DNA of 64,000 nucleotides from Arachnopeziza araneosa. Lineage: Eukaryota; Ascomycota; Leotiomycetes; Helotiales; Arachnopezizaceae. The translations under genes were made by a program, and so were the position numbers. A model generated the notes under the pieces. The model made no database searches. It was not told where the DNA came from and saw only the letters and a program-made list of their open reading frames with translations. Positions 56,074 to 64,000 of the stretch are shown here, piece after piece (the first letter of the stretch is position 1; each line of letters starts with the position of its first letter). The DNA lies in contig QYAI01000088.1 of assembly GCA_003988855.1 (NCBI GenBank), positions 62,001 through 126,000 of the forward strand. The letters run 5' to 3'.

Positions 56074-57654
56074 CTAATCCCAATACCTGATGCTGCCCTC
56101 CAACCCTGCAGTAGCAACTCTACTTCCTTCTTGCGGGTGCCACTTCACACACGTAACTGCCCCTTCTGCAGCCTTAAATTTATGCCACATCTTCCCAGTC
56201 TTCCAATCCCAAAAGCAGACGTATCCACCACTATCACCACTAGTAACAAACTGACCATCCGGACTACACTCGACATCAATGGCATAACCGGCGTTATTAT
56301 GACCTTTGAAAACTTTCTTTCTATTCTGGCGGAATTTGTCATTCGCGCCATATACAAAGATATTGTTGTCGGAAGATTGATAGGCCACGTATTTCTGACT
56401 TGGGTGCAGAGAAGCTCGCACAAGAGGGTACATGTGTGGTTCTGCAATGTATTTGATGGGGACGGGGATATTGTAGTCCCATGCTCTAAGGGACTTGTCA
56501 TCGGAAGTGGTCATAAACCGGCGATTCTCATCGACGAAAGTGATAGTGTTTACAGCTGCTAAATGATGGTCGTATTCCTGCACGATCTCGCGCGTGCGAG
56601 TGTCGAATTGGATGATCTTCTTGTCGGACATGCCGGCCAGGAACTCGTTGCTGTGCTCTGGGTCGGGATTGAAGCGGATGACGTGTGGTGTTTTGCCTGT
56701 GGTAAAGCGGTTGACACATTGGCCAGTCTCTGTATTCCAGAGTTTGATCATACGGTCGTAACTCGCGCTCAGGAATTGCGTGCCAGAGGTATTGAAAGTG
56801 ATATCCGACAGTGCTTTCGAGTGTCCAGAATAAGTTCTCAAAAGTTCCCGTTGATGATAAACGTCCCAAATCTTAACTGTCATATCCGCACTCCCAGAAA
56901 GCAGTAGATGCCCACTTCCAGGAAAGAACCTCAAGCCAATAACTGGCTTCGCATGTCCTTTCCAGGTATGAATCATCTTCTTCGGAACGTAATTCTTCGT
57001 ACTTCCAGCCTCCTTCTTCAAATCCACGTCTAAGTCCTGCGGAATATGCATATATGTTCGTCCTTGATAGTCGTACTCTTCGCTCCCCTCAAACACCGTG
57101 GTCTCGTCCCCAAGTTCCTCGGCCTCTTTCCGCTTCGCGATCGCCTGCGGTAATGCTGGAACAACGGTTCCACTATCCACAACCTCCTCCTCATCAGTAA
57201 CTTCCTCGTATTCTTCTCCACTCCCTAACTCGTCACCCTCCTCCACCTCCGCGTACTGCACACTCTTATACTTCGCCCAAGGACCGACATACGAGCCTTC
57301 CCCCTCCACAATCGTTGCGTCTCCCTTCTTCTGCCTCTTGTTTCTTATTCTCGCGCTCTCCGCTTTGTGTGCATCACCTCCCATATACTCTCTTCCAGGG
57401 CCTCTTTGTACCGCGCGATGTTGCGTTCTAAACGAGTGTTCCGAGATGTACGTCTCTTCTGCGTAGCCCGTAAGGACATTCTTGCGTTTTAAAGAGTTGA
57501 CTTCGTCTTTGAAGGGGTTGGCAGGTCCCTGGTGCATTTGCGATAGGTCTTCCTCGGTGTAGGGGACGACGGCGTGGTCAGCGCCTGCTTGCTGGCGAAT
57601 TATCATGGCGTTTTGTGGTGCCATGTTAGGCGGGTATTCCCCAAAGTCCGCCAT
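56074..57654 (-). CDS. PRP17: Pre-mRNA-processing factor 17 (WD40, spliceosome)
   Basis: Intronless, 526 residues, start at 57654 (MADFGEYPPNMAPQN). An in-frame ATG at 57777 is upstream and unlikely. The N-terminal half holds the PRP17/CDC40 signatures ANPFKDEVNSLKRKNVLTGY, GYAEETYISEHSFRTQHRAV and GPWAKYKSVQYAE, then an acidic linker and the YDYQGRTYMHIPQDLDVDL block. The C-terminal half is a seven-blade WD40 propeller (IHTWKGHAKPVIGLRFFP, LLLSGSADMTVKIWDVY, FLSASYDRMIKLWNTETG, ending RVATAGLEGSIRYWD). PRP17 acts in the second catalytic step of pre-mRNA splicing and in cell-cycle progression. Conservation is high and the gene is intact, in contrast with the decayed accessory genes to its left. 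Confidence 0.95.
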   Translation of the reverse strand: MADFGEYPPNMAPQNAMIIRQQAGADHAVVPYTEEDLSQMHQGPANPFKDEVNSLKRKNVLTGYAEETYISEHSFRTQHRAVQRGPGREYMGGDAHKAESARIRNKRQKKGDATIVEGEGSYVGPWAKYKSVQYAEVEEGDELGSGEEYEEVTDEEEVVDSGTVVPALPQAIAKRKEAEELGDETTVFEGSEEYDYQGRTYMHIPQDLDVDLKKEAGSTKNYVPKKMIHTWKGHAKPVIGLRFFPGSGHLLLSGSADMTVKIWDVYHQRELLRTYSGHSKALSDITFNTSGTQFLSASYDRMIKLWNTETGQCVNRFTTGKTPHVIRFNPDPEHSNEFLAGMSDKKIIQFDTRTREIVQEYDHHLAAVNTITFVDENRRFMTTSDDKSLRAWDYNIPVPIKYIAEPHMYPLVRASLHPSQKYVAYQSSDNNIFVYGANDKFRQNRKKVFKGHNNAGYAIDVECSPDGQFVTSGDSGGYVCFWDWKTGKMWHKFKAAEGAVTCVKWHPQEGSRVATAGLEGSIRYWD

Positions 57655-58395
57655 TTTAAAACCTCTAGGTGTTCCTAAACAGTGATATGTTGGAGATGGT
57701 CTGGCGAAGAAAAGCGCCAAAGCTGGCCGGGCGTTCTGCGTAATCCAAGATAATTTCTTGGAGGTTGAAAGTGCCAATGATCCCAGCTAAGCTTAATTTC
57801 AGCCAAGGTAGTCTCACGTGATTTGAATTCAAAATTTTGATTTGGGACTGCACGCAGTATGTGCCAAGTCTTTGACTATTTACTGAATACCCAACAAAGG
57901 ATAAAAATATCAAGATTGAAGGTCCTTCAAAAATGAACACTGAAGAAGGGCTACCATCCTTGCCTTCTGCGAATCAATGCTACATTCACCTTTCAAGTGC
58001 GAAAGCTTGAAGTTGCGAGCATTCATTTACAAACCACTGAATGGTAGACATTGAAATGGATCAAAATTGTAATCAGAACATTCCCATTATACTCATAGTC
58101 TCTCATATCAGTTCCTCATGAAAAGCATGCTTGCTATAACCATCCAGCAAGTCAAGGTGTCTATCCATGCAGGAGCTTGAGTCCAACCAAAGTCCCTAAG
58201 CCTCACTCCAGAAAAAAGCTCCGCTATCGTGTCTAGTCGTTCAAGATTCAACTCTGCAATCCTCCCAATGCTTCTCCAGCTCTCGTCGCCTCCTTCCAAT
58301 CACTATACAAATCGCCTATCTGAAGGCCAAGGTCTGACATACGCCACCTCTTCTATGAATTATCCCAGATGTTTATTTTCGGCCTTGGAACGAAG
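57655..58395. other. Intergenic between PRP17 and ERV14, no gene seen
   Basis: Promoter of PRP17 (a CACGTG box at about 57817-57822) and 3' flank of ERV14. Short frames near 57.7-57.9 and 58.1-58.3 kb are not supported. Confidence 0.5.
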
Positions 58396-59089
58396 TCAAT
58401 GAGCTTCGTCCCGGATCAGAGCCACTATCATCGAATAGAGATAGAAAAAGAACATGACGAGGTGAAAGCCTAATTTGATAAACGATTCCTGCGGCATATA
58501 GATTAGCCCCACTTTTTGGTTCGAAGGCATCCATGAGCCCAGTAAAGATGGGGGATCAGCTGCACGTACCTTCTTGTGCACATTCAGTTTCCTAAAGATT
58601 TCCGTTGCGTCCAAAAGATGCGAGTTGTTCATGATCCTGTATCGTATTAGCCATTTTGTTCCATAGGAGACTCTCACGCCCCAAGGAAAAGCTCGGAACA
58701 GCTCCTAAGCCAGCAGGAAGACGCACTTATTAACGTTGAATGCCACTAATGGCAGATTCAACAACAGCGCGATCCAATATCCATTGATAAGGAAGAGAAA
58801 TGTCAGGAAGCCATGGACGGCGGCTTCAGGAATAATGTAGGTGTTCAAGCGGTTGCAAAGATCGATGGGGTTGATGTAGTCACTATTTTGTCCCTGTTAG
58901 CTGTATTCAAGGAACTGTGCGCTGCAAGAATGGGAGCAGGCCGGAAGCTGGTAAAAGAAAAGTCGATAGGAGGTGCGAAGCATACCATTCCAGATCACTG
59001 TACATAATGGTAAAGAAAACCTGTAGGAACAAGTTGACGGCATTAATCAGTACCGCCAACAGGTACAACCAAGCCTCTCCGGACATCAT
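58396..59089 (-). CDS. ERV14: Cornichon-family COPII cargo receptor
   Basis: Four exons give a protein of about 137 residues: MMSGEAWLYLLAVLINAVNL / FLQVFFTIMYSDLEC, then DYINPIDLCNRLNTYIIPEA, HGFLTFLFLINGYWIALLLN, IMNNSHLLDATEIFRKLNVH and ESFIKLGFHLVMFFFYLYSM, ending IVALIRDEAH. These are the diagnostic cornichon/Erv14 features: three membrane helices, the IN-P-x-DLCNRLN motif and the IFRKL cargo-binding/Sec24-contact region. Introns: roughly 58985-58886, a 91-nt one at about 58733-58643, and about 58575-58494, all with GT..AG ends. ERV14 packages membrane proteins into COPII vesicles at the endoplasmic reticulum. The ATG can be 59089 or 59086 (double Met). Intact. Confidence 0.93.
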
Positions 59090-59642
59090 GATTGCGGTTC
59101 TTTTTTTCTCCTGTGTATGTCCTTCTAGTATTTCTGGCCTACGCTCCTCCGCAGGGTGTTACTTTGTTTTTCAGTCGAGTTTGCTTTCGCGGTTGGTAAA
59201 GGTTCGAGTCTCTTTTGGAGGAAGGGTTTTTGCGGATGCGGTTGAGGGATCGAAGGATGATCACGGTTGCCACTGACGTAGTGTGAAGACGCGAAGTACT
59301 CGTCGCGGCTATAGTTAAGTCGCAGCAGAGATGTCGGGGACTCGGGTTGGGATAGGGAGAAGGCGAGAAAGAATACGTTGCGCCGAAGTTGGAAGTGTGA
59401 GGCTGGCTGGTTGCGTTGGAGGTGGAGCTGTTTTCGTTGGAAATCCCCATCTGCAAGCTGGGGCATGTGTGTGTCATGATTGGGTCGCTTACCGGCAGGG
59501 GTGCAGCTATCGTGGAGCTTTCAAGACAGAGGCAACACATCACATGCAGGCTTCACTCGAGGACACGGTATTGAGATTTACGTTAGGGGCAACGATTGTA
59601 CTTGTGACATTTGTTTTAATTTCATTCAAGGGTATTTTCTGC
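59090..59642. other. Promoter of ERV14 / 3' flank of MetAP1
   Basis: Frames here on both strands (about 59.1-59.7 kb) are shadows without homology. No other gene. Confidence 0.5.
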
Positions 59643-61048
59643 CTAACTTGCAACCTTCACACCATTCGTGGCCTCAACAACCGGCATTGGGATTGGGCCA
59701 CCCGGAGAATTTGGGAATCGAGCTGTTAGTATCTCTACTCCGTCCTTTGTCACCAAGAGGGTATGTTCTGTATTCTGTTAGTACGATCAGAGACGGCTTC
59801 CCGAGGCAGCGTACCAAATTGAGCCGTCTTCTTGCCATCCCGAGTAACACTCGTCCAATCATCTGGCCAGGTTTTATCCTGATGCGCTCCCAAAGCTATC
59901 ATAGGTTCGATCGTAAAGCACATTCCTTCTTTCGCCGCGCCTACAGCCTTATTCTTCGCATAATGCGGGATGTTTGGCGAGCAGTGAAACAAGCTATTGA
60001 TACCATGCCCACAATATGCCTTGATCACGCTACAGCCTTTCGACTTAGCATGCTTTTCTATAACATTTCCATAATCACGAAAGAGTGCTCCTGGCTTGAC
60101 GAGTTTGATCGCTTCATTAAGACACTCTCGAGATGCCTCAACTACTCGTACGGCTTCTGGGTCTTGCTTTGCTTTCTCACCAACATAATATGTCTCGTTC
60201 AAATCACCATGGTAGCCTCCGTGGTACAATGTCACATCGATATTAAGAATATCGCCGTCGAGTAGAACGCGCTGATCAGGAATTCCATGGCAGATAACTT
60301 CGTTTGGAGATGTGCAGACCGATTTCGGAAAATGGTTATAGTTTAGCGGTGAGGGGTACGACTACTCCTGTCAGCACTGCCAATATACTTAACATTAGTA
60401 CCTACCTCTCTCTCTAAACACGCTTTGTGCACAATCTCGTCGATATAATCCGTTGTGACTCCAGGCTTCAGTGCCGCAGCAGCAATGTCCAGAACTTCTC
60501 GCGCCAGTCTACAGACCTTTCTCATACCGTCTTGTCCAGCTTTATCTAGAATCTCAATCCTATTCCTCCCCGGGAAGTTATATTCGCTATGCGGGATACC
60601 ATCTTTCCAATAATCTGGATGCTTTATGCTCTTCGGTACTTCTCTTCTCGGTGATAGCGGGTAGACAGGTCGGAGGGGGCCAGTATAGGCAAAGGTAGGG
60701 AAGGGATTGTAGAGGCCAGTGTCTGGATCTGGTTCAGAGACCACTTTTGGGGTTATGAAATTACTGAGAAAGTTACCCTGAGATTTGTGTAGGGCTTTAT
60801 GTGTGCTCTGCCTCGGGATTAGCTTGTGTACCAGTGCGCCGTTTGTTGGACAGATTGATCCCCAGGATACGAGTTGATGCAAAGGGAGTAGAAGAGTGCA
60901 AGCATACCCAATTTCTCTTGAAACAATCTTGCGAGCAGAAGAAGCTGTCTTTTACGCCCAGCTTCAAACATGTAGGACATTGCAGAGTACCGGCATCGTT
61001 CTCGCAATCTGCGCCGCTGCATTTGCGATTCTCAGTCACGTCACCCAT
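59643..61048 (-). CDS. MAP1: Methionine aminopeptidase 1
   Basis: Start at 61048 with the MAP1 zinc finger CSGADCENDAGTLQCPTCLK ... FFCSQDCFKRNW (C6-type, ribosome-associating), followed by an intron near 60907-60845. Next come KPDYWKDGIPHSEY-type stretches (here HPDYWKDGIPHSEYNFPG) and the catalytic core. The metal ligands are in GDILNIDVTLYHGGYHGDLN (two Asp), CGHGINSLFHCSP (His), FTIEPMI (Glu) and the final EHTLLV Glu. An intron near 60408-60346 precedes SYPSPLNYNHFPKSVCTSPN and one near 59813-59765 precedes EHTLLVTKDGVEILTARFPN. The stop is at 59643-59645 after NGVKVAS. It removes N-terminal methionine from nascent proteins. The gene is intact. Confidence 0.95.
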
Positions 61049-61357
61049 GGTGAAGGGTGGGATAGGTATCGCGAATCAGGGTACAGAAGATTCGAGTGAA
61101 CTATTGTCTTGAAAGTGCGACGCAAATGGAGGGGCAAAGGTCTGTGGCAGAACTTTTGTCAGCCGCGTGAGGTGAAGGGCGCAGAGAGATCCTGGTTTGG
61201 AAAAGTTGGAGGGGTGTCTTTAGGGGGGCCCTTTCCTTTTTCGGTTCTAGCCGAGAGACCTTGAAAGAACTCCGGATTTATAACCATCATGAATCTTCAA
61301 GCTTTCTCGCCTCATTTTAGATAATTATTTAGGCTCTTCGATCTACTGATCTTTAGA
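61049..61357. promoter_or_regulatory. Divergent promoter between MetAP1 and kynurenine monooxygenase
   Basis: 309 bases between two starts facing away. Contains a G/C-rich tract near 61200-61250. No gene. Confidence 0.45.
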
Positions 61358-63234
61358 ATGTCCGAACCTTTGAAAAGACAAAAGACCGTAATCATCGGTG
61401 CCGGTCCTGTTGGCGCTTTGGCAGCTCTCTACGCTGCTCAAAGAGGACATGATGTGGAGGTCTATGAGTTGAGAGGAGGCAAGTCCGATTACAATTCCTG
61501 TTTCATGCCCTTCAACGTTTTCCTACCACAATAGGCTGTCTCGGAGCATTTCCATTTCTTTATTCTCTATTGAAGCAAGATCTTGACTTCCTGAATTTCA
61601 AAGCGGGAAATTTATCCTTTGCTCTGTTCTCCTTTTGTCCGGTCACGCGACCAAGTTCTCAAAGGGCTCTTCTGGCAATTGAAGTCAAGTATGTCACTGC
61701 GGCATTTTGTTTCGATGGCTAACATTTACTTCATCTGAAGTGCTATTGAGTATTTGATTGGTCAAATCTCCTTTCAATAAAGTCTATGAAGCCAATGCAT
61801 AAAACCTAACTCTCTATCCACAGATCTCCGAGACCCCTCGACAACCCCTTTAAACTTCACCAGATCCATCAACCTAGCTCTTTCAGAGCGAGGTATTAAT
61901 GCTATCAAACACTCTGGCCGCCCTGCACTTCTAGATGCTGTTTTCAGCGAGACAATTCCTATGAGAGGACGTATGATCCACGGCAAAGACAAATCTGGAG
62001 ACTTCTATCAGCAAGCTCAAGATTATGATATCCACGGAAGAGTATTTCGGACTAAGTCGCATCTTTATTACAACTGACTCTCTTCTAGACCCTCTTCGCA
62101 GTTGATCGTGGTGACCTCAACCGCAAACTTTTAGATGAGCTCGAGTCGCTACCCAATGTCAACTTCTTCTTTAACCACAAACTCACCGGCGCTGACTTTA
62201 AGAACCATAAAGCCTGGCTCGAGAATACCACTTCGCCGCTGACTAACTCACCGTCAGCTCGGCACCAGGAGATAGAAATTTCTTTCGACCTGCTCATTGG
62301 CTGTGATGGGGCTCATTCTGCAGCCAGATACCACATGATGAAGTATGCTCGCATGGACTATAAACAGGAATATATCGACACGCTTTGGTGCGAGTTCAGT
62401 ATTCCTGCTTCGTCAAGCAGGAAACCAGAGCTTCCCTCAGATCATCGGTTCCGGATTTCTCCCAACCACCTGCATATCTGGCCTGGGAAAGATTTCATGT
62501 TTATCGCCATCCCCTCTTTCGATGGTTCCTTCACCTGTACGCTGTTTATGCCTTCTTCTCACTTTGTTAGACTCTCAGCCGATCCAAAATCTCTCCCTTC
62601 CTTTTTCCAAACATACTTTCCTGGCGTCTGTCCACAGCTCATCACCGAAGCCGCACTCATCGACTCCTTCATTCAGAATCCACATCTACCATTGATCAGC
62701 ATAACTTGTTCACCTTATCACTATGCCGACAGCGCCGTTGTACTTGGTGATGCAGCCCACGCCATGGTTCCCTTCTACGGTCAAGGCATGAATGCTGGTC
62801 TTGAAGATGTGCGCGTTCTCTTCTCCGTCTTAGATGGACACGTTACTTCTGGTTCTCCATCGGCGGAAGCAAGGGCAGCAGCTCTCCAGGCCTACTCCAT
62901 ACTCCGCACACCAGACGCGCATGCCATCAACGCCCTTGCTCTACAGAACTATACCGAGATGCGGTCCTCTGTCACCTCCCCCATCTATCTAGCACGAAAG
63001 TGGCTCGAGGAGAAACTCAACGTTTTGGTACCGAGTCTAGGATGGAGCACCAAGTACTCGAGAGTGAGTTTTGGGAATGAGAGATACTCTGAGGTGGTGA
63101 GGGTGTCGGAGAGGCAGGGGAAGGTGCTGGGCTGGGCGGTGTCTGGAGTAGGAGTGGGTGCGCTGGTGGGAGCTGTACGTTTAGGTTTGAAGCTGAGGGG
63201 TAATCTGGGAAGAGGGTTTTGGGGACGAAGATGA
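61358..63234 (+). CDS. BNA4: Kynurenine 3-monooxygenase
   Basis: FAD enzyme that hydroxylates L-kynurenine to 3-hydroxykynurenine in de novo NAD synthesis, at the outer mitochondrial membrane. ATG 61358, MSEPLKRQKTVIIGAGPVGA (GxGxxG) to EVYELRG. Exon 1 ends after GGAG with a GC donor (GCAAGT) at 61479, and the intron is unusually long (344 nt, to 61822). Exon 2 opens with DLRDPSTTPLNFTRSINLAL, SERGINAIKHSGR and MIHGKDKSG. A short second intron (about 62043-62088) precedes TLFAVDRGDLNRKLLDELE. LLIGCDGAHSAARYHM, GDAAHAMVPFYGQGMNAGLE and a C-terminal hydrophobic anchor (WAVSGVGVGALVGAVRLGL) complete the family pattern. No lesion is seen. It ends at 63234. Confidence 0.93.
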
Positions 63235-64000
63235 GAGGGTGGTGTGGCATGGTGTGGTTGCAGTTGAGGATGCCGACCGAGATGGATGCACGACCCCTAT
63301 TTCATGATCAAGAAGTTTATAGAGTGTCTAGATGTCGGTAATGACATGCAGTGCAATTATCCGCCTGGTTCTATCGTGCGTAACTCCTGGCTGGTGGTCG
63401 GCCATCACGTGCCGCCGCCACCTGACAGAATTTGGTGGCTTGCTGCAGGCCTGACCGTCGAGCGATTTCTCAGTTACAAGTCCCGAAGTGGAGATTGAGC
63501 TCCGGTGTGATTACAAGAATTGGCGACAGCATCGTGAAGGACAAGTGCCAACATCGAGTGGTGATAGGAGGTCGTTGAAATTAAAGATGGTGCTGGCTCG
63601 CCGGGATGCAATCTCTTCGCCTGTGCTCGCTTCTTCTTCCTTTCTTTTTTCCTCCCCACCCATCGAATGAAACACGCTGGAAACGTCTCCTCCATCCTCC
63701 TGTTATCACAACGACGAAAACAAGATCCCTCGATCGGGGCATCCAGATGATACCCCATCGCCTTCTCTGGAAGGTCGCAATGTCCTTTTGAGCAGGGCAG
63801 TACCTCCCTCAGCCTATCAACTGAGTAACGTTGCAATAACACTTCTAGCCATGAAATCAGATGATCGGGAGACAAACACAACGGCACCGTCAATCCATCC
63901 GAGATGATAGTGCGGTGTCTTGCGATCGGCATGTGGTGGCACGACGCCCATTCCGATGTATGGAGAAGCGTCGATTGTGCGATGGTGGGACGCGTCGTTC
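63235..64000. other. Right end of window, no supported gene
   Basis: A minus-strand frame of 152 codons (63474-63932) lacks motifs and splice support and is probably chance. A gene running off the right edge cannot be excluded. Confidence 0.4.

Noticed and set aside
63474..63932. 152-codon minus-strand frame at the right edge
   Set aside because: No family pattern, charged low-complexity middle, no intron or promoter evidence.
1..64000. CRISPR arrays, rRNA or tRNA genes
   Set aside because: No regularly spaced repeats, rRNA stretches or convincing cloverleaf boxes were seen; a covariance-model scan would settle tRNAs.

Overview
The window looks like nuclear DNA of a filamentous ascomycete, most likely a leotiomycete (Helotiales-like). 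The signs are many short introns (about 45-75 nt, GT..AG, a few GC..AG), fungal-only families (Zn2Cys6 factors, HET protein, alpha/beta-hydrolase-NACHT protein, Hsp70-like ATPase, CBM1 protein, T5orf172 protein, fungal CorA-like protein) and no operon structure. All calls are from reading the sequence; no database search was run. Exon boundaries were placed by reading frame and splice signals.

Layout. 1-8 kb: end of a cell-surface protein, then a divergent pair made of an Hsp70-like ATPase and a long coiled-coil protein, then a small conserved fungal protein. 8.6-14.2 kb: SET/MYND methyltransferase-like protein, a tiny membrane-anchored protein, an FAD monooxygenase and a small secreted CBM1 protein. 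14.2-16.2 kb is almost empty. 16-23 kb: monocarboxylate-type MFS transporter, then a Zn2Cys6 regulator divergent from a drug-efflux MFS transporter across a 0.63-kb promoter with paired direct repeats. 23.5-25.6 kb: a wrecked NLR-like (hydrolase-NACHT) pseudogene. 25.6-29.4 kb: T5orf172/GIY-YIG protein and a GPI-anchored cysteine-rich secreted protein. 31.5-35.6 kb: a GC-rich broken reductase, an FMN reductase and a Zn2Cys6 regulator ending tail-to-tail with it. 36.5-47.8 kb: accessory genes with single nonsense codons (C2H2-like zinc finger, HET, CorA-like) around an intact OPT transporter. 49.1-53.9 kb: a very large zinc-finger/GTPase/RING-like/patatin protein. 54.2-55.7 kb: transposase and sugar-transporter scraps and a bacterial-looking VOC protein. 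56-63.2 kb: a conserved housekeeping block (PRP17/CDC40, ERV14, MetAP1, kynurenine 3-monooxygenase).

Two themes stand out. First, the housekeeping genes are intact, but at least six accessory genes carry in-frame stops or frameshifts, mostly in families linked to self/non-self recognition (NLR, HET) or of unknown role. Second, the 49-54 kb gene joins a dynamin/GBP-like P-loop GTPase to a patatin domain whose nucleophile elbow and Asp-Gly motif both look lost. It is the best candidate in the window for an undescribed system, possibly an immune- or incompatibility-type GTPase with a pseudo-lipase effector.
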